A stretch of DNA of 64,000 bases from Centropus unirufus (lineage: Eukaryota > Chordata > Aves > Cuculiformes > Centropidae), in assembly GCA_013397695.1 (NCBI GenBank), contig VYZI01000124.1, forward strand, positions 125,687 through 189,686, in the 5' to 3' direction. Under the pieces are notes generated by a model. That model was not told the origin of the DNA. It was given only the letters and a program-made list of their open reading frames with translations, and did no database searches. Position numbers and translations under genes: made by a program. This document shows, piece by piece, positions 13,609 through 24,723 of this stretch. Every line of letters begins with the position of its first letter. Positions within the stretch are counted from its first letter, which is position 1.

Positions 13609-13752
13609 CAGTGGTTAAAATCTCTATTGATTTTCATGAAAATTTGGTTATCAACATATGTGAGAGACTTAGATTCACTGTGTTGCTCTAGCTCATTAAA
13701 CTTGGGTGAGTTACTTTAATTATCCCTTCCCATTTTCTTATTGATAATGCTT
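13609..13752 (+). repeat. Probable ancient MIR/CORE-type SINE fragment
   Basis: Several landmarks of the MIR/CORE-SINE consensus appear in order on the plus strand. A tRNA-head-like AGTGGTTAAA lies at 13611-13620. CTAGCT (13689-13694) is followed, at the same 13-base spacing as in MIR, by CTTGGGTGAGTTACTTTA (13702-13719). Then comes a pyrimidine-rich CCCATTTTCTTATT with ATAATG (about 13730-13750), matching the stretch before the AAAATGG of the consensus. The spacing between head and core is about 14 bases longer than I recall for MIR, so there are indels. A B-box-like GGTTCAAATCTGG sits just upstream at 13580-13592. MIR-like elements are known as rare relics in bird and reptile genomes. The consensus was recalled from memory, so confidence is moderate. 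Confidence 0.5.
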
Positions 13753-15707
13753 TCACATCCCAATCTCCACTAGTTCAGTATTGTAGGCTGCTTAGGTCAG
13801 AATGTGCATAAGCAAATTGCACTCTGACATCAGGGTGTGGTTACTGGCTCAAGTCATGAGTCAGTTTAATAATGTAAAAGTTCACCCTCCCTATCTAAAA
13901 AAAAATTTAAAAATACCAAAACAAAACAATAATCTCATCATGATTTTATTTGATTAGTTTGGAAAAAAACAAGAACTGAGCATGCGATGGAAAATTAATT
14001 TATGACCAGCAAACAAAAGAATCCTTTTATGTGAAGAATGGCAATTACTGGGGTATTTTCCTGCTTTATCAGTATGGTACTGTTTAATTTATATAGATAT
14101 CTATCCAAGGTTTCACTAAAGTAAATTCATTCATCGTGACTTACAACGAACCTCTGTGATATATGCGATACAAAATACAGATTTTTTTTTTTCTTTTATA
14201 CTATTAGGACATGTGCACACAGACTCTTCTGTAATGTATTTTCAGAGAAAAAATTCCTATAATGTTTAGTTCTGAACTTGGAGATTTTCCTACAGTTCAA
14301 TTTGATGTTTTTATTCACTCCTATACGCATTTTTCTGCTACCTTCTTTGTTTTATCAATGCTAAGTTGAGAGCAGTATTGATGATTTTTATGCCCCTTTT
14401 ATGAGAAGCACTCATAATTCCCCCTCACAAGATGATAAGCTTAGATTTGACAGGTGTTTTTGGTACTCCCTGATGGTCCTCAGACTAATAAATACTTCAG
14501 GCTTCAGAAGGTACATTCCCTTTGGTCTTTTTAAAGAACTAGTCAGCCATAAAAAATGACGTTAACCTTTATTTTAATTTCCTCCCAATGGTACTGCATG
14601 AGGCTTTCAAGAGTTTACTGGCATAAGCTGGAGTCAGTGTAATACTGCTGTGAACTGATGTGGGAATAGCAATGGCATGACAAATGTGGCCAGTCTCTAG
14701 GGACAGAAAGCAAAGATGAATGTAACTACTAGTGCAAATTTCACCATACATGCCTCCTTAAATTAAATATAATCTTATAACATGTTTAACTGTTAATAAT
14801 TTACATGTAGTTAGGATGACTGTGATACTGGAAGATATCTTTGCGGTAGATCTCAGGAGGCAGGCATAACACCGATAATGTTATACAGAAATATTAGTAC
14901 ACTCCTTGAACATTTTAACTGTTTTAGCATAATACCATACTGCATGGCATAAATGAGCTGAAAGGCCTGTGATCCTTTACATTAATAAAGTCAACCTTTT
15001 CTATATACTGACAGATTATAAATATCGTATTTCATATCTTTAATATTTTACACTGAGCAGATGTGAAAAAAAAAGACTTAATTGAATTTTTTAAAAAAGA
15101 AATCTTGTGGTAGATGCTGAGACTGTAGTGAGGGAACCCTGAAAGATGAGGGACTGTCATCTGAAATGACTACAGTTCACACTTCTACCCTACTAGCTTT
15201 TGTTTGTGTTTTTTAGAGAAGTAGCTGTCAATCCACTCCCAGCTCTGAACTTGACACTTGCACAATACAGGAAAAAATCCATAGTTTATAATAAAATTTG
15301 TTTAAAAATATAAACAAGTCGCAAATCATTATAGAACTATGGTAGAATATGGGGATTTTTGTTGGCTTAAATATGTGATGATCAAATATGAAGGTGAATC
15401 CCTTACAAAAGTATACAAAAAATCCCTGAAGAATTCCAGAATGGAAAACCTGTTGTAAAACGTGAACAAAAGCAATGAATAGTTATGATGACAGTGGTAA
15501 AAATTCCAGCTAAAATTTGTGGACTTAAAAGCTATTTTTGTTTGAGTAGAAGTAGAAATCTTCTACCAAGGGTTTTCTTTTGAATCTTTGTCACTTTCAC
15601 AGGGTAAAACATGCAAATATAAAGGATGAAAACAATAAAAATCATAGTAACATTATGTAAGACTTTAGATACCAATGCTTTACTCTGAGCTTCATGCTCA
15701 AGCTCTT
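13753..15707. other. Non-coding AT-rich DNA, nothing recognised
   Basis: No coding or repeat signal that I can name. It includes A- and T-rich runs (near 13900, 14180 and 15068) and two minus-strand open frames of 60-63 codons without known motifs (14569-14751 and 15532-15723). Confidence 0.55.
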
Positions 15708-15738
15708 CCCCTAACCCCCTCACCCCCAGCCCCCACCC
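15708..15738 (-). other. Strong G-quadruplex motif on the minus strand
   Basis: On the plus strand five C tracts follow one another: CCCC (15708-15711), CCCCC (15715-15719), CCCCC (15723-15727), CCCCC (15730-15734) and CCC (15736-15738), with loops of only 3, 3, 2 and 1 bases. The minus strand therefore satisfies the usual G-quadruplex pattern with tracts of four or more and very short loops, and the plus strand could form an i-motif. It is the most GC-skewed patch in a strongly AT-rich region. No promoter or exon is visible beside it, so its role is unknown. Confidence 0.85.
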
Positions 15739-17818
15739 TTTCTCTAGCCCTGTTTCTCAGATTTCTCCCTCTGTGATTAGGCTGTTCTGATCTTTCTTTT
15801 TCTCCTGCTGCCCTTTTTTCTTTGCCTACAGACATAGAGCACTACCAGCCAATGCTGTGGCCCTGCATTTTTCTCTGTATGCCACTAGGGAAATGATTAA
15901 GCCTAGTTTTTCAACTATTTAAGGCTTACCTTGTGCTTGTAATCATGCTTCACTTACATAATTTATGAAAGGGCAGGGGCTTGGCCTGCAAAATTCACAG
16001 TGGCTGTTTGTAAACTTTAATATCAGTTTCTGTATATGAAAATGTGTTTTTATTTAAAAGACAGGTGAATTCAGATTAGTAGATTACTAAAATTCCTTAG
16101 CAATCACCAAGTTACTATAAGGGAAAGTAACTAAGGAGAATTTAGGAAAATAATTTGCCACAATAATGTTCTCATTAAATTACAGTTATTTGAAAATTTC
16201 AGGTAATATAGGAATAGAATACACCATTATTATAACTGACATTGTGATCCATTTATATTTCTTATCATCTAGTGAGAAAGAAGTGAAGGGTTCAAATACT
16301 GTGTCTCTAAATCATAGTCACTCAAAGAGCCTTTGAAAGATTAACGATAATGATAAAGATGTTCCCAGTGCAGCCTGGATACTGAACCTTACACAGATAA
16401 AATAGATTTTCAATAAGCATTTCCAAAAAGATGTAAACCCGATCAGATCCAGTGGCTCTTAACCTTTGCAATGAAATCTGGCCAAGTATCTGGAGCTTGG
16501 CTGCCCAGATTTCACGAGATTCTCTAGGACAAAAGATAGTAAACATAGGCAGCTATGCTTTATAGTCAGTGAAAAAAAGGATCAAGTACCTTAGTTTTTC
16601 CACTAGCCGCTTGCTCCACTTTCTATTTCCAAATCATTGCAAAATTGTTTGAAAGTTGGGTTACAACACTCTTAGGTAGGTATGAATTGGTCACAACAGC
16701 TTTATGAGTTTTAATCAGACTTTGGTAATTTGACCTTGATTTACTGAAAATAACTATTCCCAAAGCTCCCTGAATAGTTCCTGCTGGGTTTTTCCAGCAA
16801 ATCTTCCATCATTCCTTTAGAAAATCATATAATTACAGGTTATCCTAATTGCGTGCTTTCCCAATAACTTCTGCTAAATGTATAATTCTTTTTATCATGT
16901 CTGCTATAACAGACTAAGTAACTGTTTTTCCATTCTTAGAAAGGTGTCCATGGGAGCAGCTAAACTTTGATATGCTCCCAGCTCTGCTCAATTCTTAACT
17001 ACACAGACCATTTTAGGCAATCTGCATGTTAATTGCAAAAATATAGGAAGGTGCTTTGCCTGAAACGGCTGAGACCTATATAAAAGTCTGCCAGACACCT
17101 GAAACAAGAATACCTTCAGAGCTGAAATTAGTGGGTCTAAGAAATCTTAGGCCGTCTAAATTAAAGGTGAAGTTTAGCTCCAGCCATTAAATGTTGAAAA
17201 TAATGTCATGATCATCTAGAGTACTGCACTGCTGTGTTATAGTCCCTTACAGAAAGTGATCATGCTTGTGATTTAACAATGTCCCATGTCATGCTCCTTT
17301 TCAGAAGCTGCGTTAGAAGTCTTGTAATCTACCAAAGTCACACAGTTGTCACAAAGGACGGTTAACTAATCTGAAGCAGCCTTCCAGATTAACTTAATGT
17401 GCACTTTGATCTTGTTACCTGCTGGTTGCAAAAGAGTTTTCTGTCAATGAGTAAGGGTGTTTTGAACTTTTATACTGAATATACCATTAATATATTTTCT
17501 TTGAAATTATATACAGCTTCTGAAAAGACATCCAGTAGGTGAAAGCAGCAATTGATAAAGGAACAAGTCCTCTTTTTATTTTTAAGGTGAGAGGCTAAGA
17601 GTGCTTTGAATTAAATCTCAACATTGTGATTCATCCTTTCTGCAAAAGATAAGTGAGACTGATAAGGATCAGCATGAGAAGATTATTTCACAAAATTTTA
17701 CAGGCAATGATGCAGAGGACTGAAAGTGATTTTATAACCATTATTAGAATGGATAGAAAAAGAAGAAGTTAACTTCAACTATTTCACAATATAAAAAGCC
17801 TTCCAATGTATAGAAACA
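15739..17818. other. Non-coding DNA with a possible regulatory stretch
   Basis: A pyrimidine-rich region continues to about 15830. A minus-strand open frame of 74 codons (16322-16546) has no known motif. Around 17040-17440 the sequence is non-repetitive and balanced in composition and includes a TATA-like CTATATAAAAG (17076-17086) on the plus strand. No start codon, exon or initiator context backs a promoter, so this is only a location to note. Confidence 0.35.
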
Positions 17819-17886
17819 TGAAATGATAGTATGATATGGGTTTGAAGGGACCTTAAAGATCATCTAGATCCAGCCCCCCTCCAAAC
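17819..17886 (-). mobile_element. CR1 LINE 3'-end fragment (short, decayed)
   Basis: Read on the minus strand, this piece matches the 3' end of CR1: a GATGATCTTTAAGGTCCCTTC-like stretch, of which only the core ATGATCTTTAAGGTCCC is well kept, then CAAACCCA and a degenerate ATCATACTATCATTT tail in place of the ATTCTATG octamers. Only about 70 bases remain, all from the 3' untranslated end. Extreme 5' truncation is the usual fate of CR1 copies. The decayed tail suggests an old insertion. Confidence 0.8.
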
Positions 17887-20037
17887 TAAACCTCATTTGT
17901 TCTATCAAGTTGTTAAATTGGCTTTCTTGTTCTTACTTTTAGAAAACCTAACTAATTATTAAGATATATAAAAGATAAAAGATTTCAGTAGATGGTATGT
18001 AGTGTATAGTATATAAAATGTATAATCTGAAATCAACTTTGAGTTACATACTAGCTTAGAAGAGGCTGTTGTGTTTTTCTTTAATTTGCTGTCCCTTGAA
18101 ATGGAATCTGTACTTCCACAATGAATCAACATTTGACATTTCCTCTTTTCTTGTCAATATTATTATTTTATTACAGAAACAGTGTGATGTCATTTCGTAT
18201 TTAAATACGCTTCAGTGTTTGTTAACTGCCATTAAATTCTTAGGTTGAGTAGTTGATGCACCTAATTGGTTTAAAAATTTAATGCTCCAAAGAATGTCAT
18301 AGTTACAGAGGCTATAGCATTTACTATCAACACTGCCAAATGATAATTAAAAATATCAAGTATTTAAAGTTATTTAAATATTTAATCTTATGAATGTGTC
18401 TATGTGTGAATGAGATCCAGTAGTTATCAAGTTGCTTTCAGGTTTCAGCATTTACCTCCAACACACCTCCTTCCTTATGATTTTCTTTATTTTTGTAACT
18501 TCAGTGATTAAGTTTGACACAATAAAATGGGCTTGAATCTTCCTAATTTTACTAAAAGCTCACTTCTTTCTGCATTGTTTTTTTATCGAGTTTCTCTAAG
18601 TGAAGATGGATGAGAAAATATGACCCTTAGCAGGAGACAAAAAGGTATGAAGTTGCTGTGGCTCTCTCAATGAGAGGCCAGAACTGCATCAAAAGATAGT
18701 GTAGAATCAAGTCAACCTATTCATTTGGATTGCATCAATTTCACCATGAATGATATTTTATGGGTAAAATTTTCAAGGCTTTGTATTACATAGTGTGTGG
18801 GTTCATCCTTCAAGTTTAGTTTATAAAGCATGAAGGTAAAGGAAAGGTGAAAAGATATGATTGATACCTGTCTCCTCTCATATAAAGTGAGAGGCATCAA
18901 ACAGCAAGCCCAAAACAAAGCAAACCGTACAACTTCACTTACCAAAGGGAAATTAAACTAAAAGAATACAGGGGTTTGGAAAAATGATTGACAAATTTGT
19001 AGAAGAAAATAATTATGAAACATTTTTAAGTATGATGGTATGACTTCTGTTTTAAGCTCATAGAGAAATTTTGTGTACAGTAGAACAGTATACTGGGGAA
19101 TAAATATATAAAGCATAGATATATCCTTTCTTTTTCAAGTTTTGTTCTAAATATTCCCCAGCTGCCACACAGTGCTTGGTTACGTGGACCTTTGGTATAG
19201 CCACATTTGTTGTGTTCAGGAAAAGACCAGGTATGTTTTTTAGAGTTCATTCTTTCTCCTTTCACGTAACAGATGACTATATGAAAATAATATTTACTTT
19301 ATTGGAAGTTGTCATATATAAGTTAGAGAAACCATGCTGTAACAGTATTAACAGGAAGATTTATATGTAGTTATGTTGGTAGTAAACATGATTTTGTATT
19401 CAGTTTTGATTAGTTTTGAGGAGAAAATACATAAGGAACAAAGAAGCAGATAGCGTCTGATTATCTGTGAGAAGAATTTTGAGATTGCAGTGTTATATGT
19501 GTATTGAATATCTATTTGACCACATGATACACAAATTCAAAGTGTAAAAAACTGTAGTAAAAACTTCTTTTTTGAAAATAAATGAAAGGCACCATTCTAG
19601 TGACCTAGGATGCCACAGAGGACTTCATAAATTAGTTAATACTATCAGGAAAAGACTTTTAGTGGTGGTTATGACAGATGGATTAGGATTATGTCAATGG
19701 ATAAGAAAAAAGTGAGAAACAATTTTCAGCTTCAAAGTACTTTTATCTTACAGAATAATAAAAACTATCATAGGCTGGGGTGTGAGGGTGGGGAAACTGG
19801 GAACAGTCCATCTTTTCTTCTTTTTCCTGCATGTAAGGGAAGTGAGCTCCTTTTACTTCATCATGCATAAACATTATCTAACAGTGCAGTCAGAGCACTT
19901 GCAGCATCCTGGTATGATCTAATGCTTTATTATTTGTGCCTTCATCTGTTCAACTTGAAATTTAAGAAGAGGAAAAAAGTGACGTTGTTCACCAGTGCAA
20001 AAGGTTCCATTTCCAAAATATGTCCACCAGGCAGTGA
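17887..20037. other. Non-coding AT-rich DNA, nothing recognised
   Basis: No gene or repeat family recognised. A 14-bp perfect palindrome CGTATTTAAATACG lies at 18196-18209. Overlapping sense and antisense open frames of 64-79 codons at 19026-19370 have no known motif. Confidence 0.55.
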
Positions 20038-20493
20038 GGAAGAGATAGGTTTGCAATGCCTGGTTTTTCTACATTATTTACATATCCTGACAATGTGCAG
20101 GACAGCTGGGGGCAGCAGGAAACCGAGAGGGTTGAGAGTGCACAGCTCACATTGCTTCCTTCAGCACATTCCACTGGGGAGAACAATGGAAGCCTTTTGG
20201 AAGATTTAGTAACTGACCTGCAGAAGGAAAACATAAAAACATACTGGAGACATGAGCAGACAACCATCCAGGAGGCAAGAGCAGAGATTCCTTTCATGTG
20301 TTGTTTTGCTGCACAGGAAGGGTTCAACACACTCTGTCCTGTGTTAATGGGGAGACCTGGTATTTCTCTTACAAGACCAAATATTCAGACAGCTGTTAAA
20401 TGTTTGATATCGAACTTAAAGCAAGTTATGCCTTTGCGAGGTCCAGTTGTAGTTCATGTAATGCAGTTTTTCAGTCTAGAATGGACTCCTTAA
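20038..20493 (+). other. 152-codon open stretch, coding status doubtful
   Basis: The frame is open from just after a TGA (20035-20037) to the TAA ending at 20493, with its first ATG at 20056 giving 145 residues, the longest open frame in the window. I do not recognise the product. It has no signal peptide, no membrane segment and no obvious repeat. A mid-section (about residues 45-75) is rich in Glu, Asp, Gln and Lys and might be helical. The region is more GC-rich than its surroundings, which by itself lengthens open frames. An antisense frame of 113 codons (19989-20330) overlaps it. No poly-A signal or splice context supports it clearly, although AATAAA occurs just downstream (about 20504). 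It could be a long non-coding RNA exon, a relic of a processed gene, or chance. Chance is my default. Confidence 0.2.
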
Positions 20494-21540
20494 ATTGATA
20501 CTTAAATAAAAGAGTTGGGCTTGAGTCTGCCAAGGGTTTTAATAGTAGAGGAGTTACCTCTAGCAGTCATTTTGGTAGTTAAAGCAACTGAATCAAGTCC
20601 TTGCATTAAGTATTGAAGAAACAGAGGTGAGTATTTGAAAACAATGCTTTTAATACGATTCTTCTTGTAAGAACACATGGTTGGACGATTTGACACATTA
20701 CATTGGTTGTTTTTTTATTTTTTTTCCTATAGTGACTATGGACACTTAAAGAATACTGATTTGAAAGCATGTATTTATCTGAACCTGCTCTGATTGAGAG
20801 CTTGGCCTGATAACTTTGCTAACAGGGGCCAACTATTTTATGTATGTATTAAGGATAAGGAAGGACTTCTGTTGTTATTGCTTTAAAAATAGAAAAGTGC
20901 TGCAATCTGTAGAACAATGTAGAGTTCCCAGTTTTTATAAAATTAGAGGGATTTGTGAAGTCCAAATGTAAATCTACACCCCTAAGGAGACGACAATCAA
21001 CATCTGGATATTTGGATTAGGCCTGCTTACTTAAAAATGCTTCTTCAGATTTTGAGTGTCTTTAATATTTAATATGTAGACTCAGGATAGGTTGCTATTT
21101 GTACACTGACATATGTGTACACTGACTGTGATAATGCTTAAGAGACTTGAACCTGAGAAGGAGCGGTGCCAGCTGACCTAGTTTGGTTATATATGTGCTA
21201 GCACTCCTCTCTGTTCTTACTTCTCCCTTATTTTGTCTTGGATCAGGTTTTTCACACTTGTTAATGACCTTCATCAGTGCTTTCTATCCTTCTGCACTGG
21301 GCTATGTTTTCCTTGGTCACTTCCTAATTACTAATGTTCTGGGGAAATAGGAAGAAATTGTGGCTAGGTTTAACAAGTAACATGAATACTGGATGTGGAT
21401 ATTCCACAGCCTGTTATAAATTCTAACTGTATGGTAGGCATTCAGCTGTACAATATACACTACAATGAGTTTCAAAGCAGTGTGGAACTGTATTCACCAA
21501 AAACCTGAAATGCTCTGAAACACAGGGTGACAAGCTTCAG
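20494..21540. other. Non-coding AT-rich DNA, nothing recognised
   Basis: An AATAAA lies near 20504 directly after the open stretch that ends at 20493. A T-rich run follows at about 20709-20727. No coding or repeat similarity is seen in the rest. Confidence 0.5.
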
Positions 21541-21589
21541 AAATCTCATTCCACTCAAAATGGAATGAGATGTCAAATCTCATTCCACT
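21541..21589. repeat. 11-bp hairpin overlapped by a 15-bp direct repeat
   Basis: ATCTCATTCCA (21543-21553) is the exact reverse complement of TGGAATGAGAT (21561-21571), separated by the 7-base loop CTCAAAA. The left arm with its flanks, AAATCTCATTCCACT (21541-21555), recurs exactly at 21575-21589. The sequence therefore has three copies of the motif in the order sense, antisense, sense. This looks like a local template-switch product; no known mobile element has this structure. Confidence 0.85.
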
Positions 21590-22068
21590 TGGGAGCCACA
21601 GCCCCAAAAACTTCCAAAGAAATGAGAAAGTGGCACTACTGTGATTCTCTACTGGACTGTGATTCTTCATCCAGTTTTTTTCAGACTCATGTCAGGCAGA
21701 AGAGAACTTACTAAACCATTGGTTATTCTAGCTTAGTTCTTCTCCCTTCCTGAAAAGAATCAATATTCACAAGGGTAGAATAATACTGCAGGAAGCACAA
21801 CTGACTTGATAGGGAGAGTACTCTCTTCCTTTTGAGCATTCCTGCTGTCAAGATTTTTTTTTTTGTTTGTTTGGTTGATTTATTTTGGTTTTTTGTGTAA
21901 TAAAAATTTCTGGTAGCACAACCAAAATATTATTGTATTCAGCAGTCCTTGTGTCTCTTAAGGTAAGCATTAAATGTTTCTCTGGACAGGGAAGACATTG
22001 GATGTAGGAATAATCAACCATTAGTAACTCAAGTGTGTTCATTATCCTCTTTTACCACGGATGAAAGT
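21590..22068. other. Non-coding AT-rich DNA, nothing recognised
   Basis: It contains a T-rich low-complexity stretch (about 21855-21900). A 64-codon minus-strand open frame (21848-22042) crosses it and has no known similarity. Confidence 0.55.
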
Positions 22069-22283
22069 CACAGAATCATAGAATCACCTGGTTGGAATAT
22101 ACCTTTGATGTCCTCAAGTCCAGTCATACCTGTTCACTACTAAACCATGACTCTGAGCACTTTACCTGTCTATCAGGGATGGTGACTCAACCACCACCTG
22201 AGCAGCTTGTCCCACTGCCTAACAACCCTTTTGGTGAAGATTTTTTTCCTGATATCTAATCTGAACCTCCCTTGATGAAATCT
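22069..22283 (-). mobile_element. CR1 LINE 3' fragment with ORF2 C-terminus
   Basis: The minus strand carries the end of CR1 ORF2 plus its 3' end. On the plus strand it opens with CAGAATCATAGAATC (22071-22085), the reverse complement of the CR1 tail octamers. Read on the minus strand from 22274 to 22173 the frame gives QGRFRLDIRKK and then RVVRQWDKLL, matching the conserved C-terminal segment of CR1 ORF2, before ending at an early TGA (22173-22175). The copy is about 215 bases long, 5'-truncated and non-functional. Confidence 0.93.
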
Positions 22284-24574
22284 GAGGCAGGGAAGTATGT
22301 TAAAGATGAATGGCCAAGATATGAAAATATTGCAGTACAAAACAATCTGTAGTTGCATTTAGAGCTCACAGATTTTAAAATATTTTAAATATTTAAAAAA
22401 CAGTTATGCTACATGTTTAGAATACATGGTAACTCAAAAAATAAAAGAATAATGGTTTAGGAATAGTCCAACGACACACAGTATGTGCAGGTTGACTGGA
22501 GTAATATATTGATCTGACACAAACATGACATGTAAGACAATTTTGGAGTAGTTATGACTGTCCAAGAGTGGACACTGTTTACCAACAAACATGCACATGC
22601 ACATGTTCTTCCCCAGACACATACACATTGTAAGAATACTCTCAAATGCTTTCCTGATGCTTCCTACCCAAGAAAAGCTAGAAGATGCAAAAAATTGATA
22701 TTGATAATACAAACAGTACACAAAAAATGCCTCCCCACAGTTTTAAGTCTTTGGAACTATTAATATGACTTAAAAGACTCACCAGGTCTGACATTTAAGA
22801 GATTAAATCTAACGAAGATCTAACAGCTTTGGCTATACAGGTCCTAATATCTTTTTCTATGCATAATGTGATAAGTATCGGTAATACACATAAAAAGTAG
22901 ATTATTCAAATATAATTTTTTTAATTATTGCCGTTAAGTGGCTTTTGGCCCTGAATGATATTAGAGATAGGGAAAAGAGAGGAAATCGAACTCAAAGGAT
23001 TATAAACTTTTAATGACATCCTTCTTTTCTTTGAACAAATTTGTCATGCTTGTGGATAAATGGTAGTGTGGAAGGTCACTGGAAGCTCAACATGCTCTTT
23101 CCCTCATGTTTTAGTTCTTAAGAAACACCTTTGTTTTAAATTCTTCACTTGCCTATGACTAAAAAATCTATGAGGTGTGACAACTTATCTTTGAGAAAAT
23201 ACTTTGTCCTGTGTCCTATGTTACCTTTTAAATTTAACAAATAACAGCAATCACAATCATCCTTAGAAAAAAAGTCCAGGGATAAGTAAAACATGTTAGA
23301 GAATGAATATTTGCTCTTGCTTTTGAAACCTATAGTGCCTTTAGAATTATTTCATACTGTCAACCTTGGATCATGAAAACAACCTCAGAGATATCAAAAT
23401 GGGCTCCAAATGTCCTTTATAGAGCTAACTTTTTTGCAAAAATTCAGACAAGTAGCTATAGCATCTACAAAGAGGACAACATAGAAATAAGATAAGACAT
23501 TCCTGTTGTATTATGCATTAAATAATGTGAACTAGAACTCATTGTGAATATATGGATAATTCAAAGAGTATTTTTTTCTTAATATATCATGCAACTTAGA
23601 TATAAGAATTGTTCTTCTGCTCATTATTAGTTGTACACAAAATGGTTGGAAGTTAGTGAGATGTTACTGGTGAGATGTTACTGGTAAGACGTTACTGATT
23701 TTAACATGTGGCATGGCTGTTAGTTATATGAAGTGAACACAAAAATGTGAAACATATTGCAGTCAGAAAAGAGCACTGCTCGTTTTTTATTTGTTTGTTT
23801 TTGTTGTATTTTTGTTGATACCTTCCATCTTTTTTCTACAAAGAATTGGTTAAATAAACCATGGAGAAGATACATATGGATTGAAATGCCTTACTCTTCA
23901 ATAACTGAAGCACATGTGCCAATATTTTAAGAAAAAACCCACTCAAAAACAAGGCAAGCAACCAATGAACAAATAATTTTAGTAATTCTTTTGATCAGAG
24001 TTGACTTTGTGCATAGTGTTTTTTTCAAGACAGAATACTATTCTGGAAGATTGAAAATTTAGCATATTAACTCTTGTTAAGCTGAAAGGATTCAGGTAAT
24101 TTGAAGATTCCCTATCTTTTTGTGGATTTCAGTCATGAAAGAGGAACACATATGTATGTAAACAAACTGACTACTGTGTAGAGGAGGTCTGAAATCTTTT
24201 AAGATAACTTGCATAATTCTTCAGCCTAATTCAGATGTCATTCTTATAAAAATCATTGTGTGTCTGCTTTATTTTTTCAGCCTTCAGCCTACTGTGTAAA
24301 AAAAATAAAATAAAACAGAAAGCAGGGGAAAATCAAAGATGAAAATTCAACAGTTAATGCTCCCTCAGGCCACGCAATACTCTTAGCAAAATGGCCTTGA
24401 CGTTTTAACAAGTTTGGAACTTCCCACACGTTTTTAACCACTCAAGGACTTGAGTCATAGGAGACCCTTTGTCTCAACTCTCATCCTCATAGTCCACTGT
24501 TTCAGAGGTGAAAATGTCAACTTAGTAAAAAAATAAAGCAACCAACAGTAGTTTACACTTTCAAAAATGTTCCC
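22284..24574. other. Non-coding AT-rich DNA with small repeats
   Basis: Overlapping sense and antisense frames at 22434-22763 are short and carry no known motif. A small 14-bp tandem repeat occurs at 23657-23698 (listed separately). From 22764 to 29277 no open frame of 60 codons or more exists on either strand, so this interval is clearly non-coding at that scale. Confidence 0.6.
23657..23698 (+). repeat. 14-bp tandem repeat, three units
   Basis: Two identical units TGAGATGTTACTGG (23657-23670 and 23671-23684) are followed by a diverged third, TAAGACGTTACTGA (23685-23698). It is too short to say more; it looks like a local replication-slippage product. Confidence 0.9.
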
Positions 24575-24723
24575 TTTTCACTGACTTCTGCAGTGGGAGT
24601 GCTTGAATTGTTCAAATCACACAACGGAGTTTGCTGCTGAAGAGCTGCTATTTTCACTGACCTCTGCAGTGAGAGTGCTTGAATTGCTCACAATAAATAG
24701 AGCTTGCTGCTGAAGAGCTGCTA
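24575..24723 (+). repeat. Tandem duplication of a 73-76 bp unit
   Basis: Unit 1 (24575-24650, 76 bases) and unit 2 (24651-24723, 73 bases) both begin TTTTCACTGAC and end GCTGCTGAAGAGCTGCTA. Differences are concentrated in the middle, where unit 1 has TCAAATCACACAACGGAG and unit 2 has TCACAATAAATAGAG; the two ends are almost identical. No open frame of 60 codons or more covers it. The well-kept ends suggest either a recent duplication or constraint on the ends. Confidence 0.92.

Noticed and set aside
15708..15738. Interstitial telomere repeat (CCCTAA-like start)
   Set aside because: Only one CCCTAA-like unit is present; the rest are irregular C tracts.
19989..20330. 113-codon minus-strand frame opposite the 20.0-20.5 kb open stretch
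   Set aside because: Likely a shadow of the same GC-richer patch; product unrecognised.
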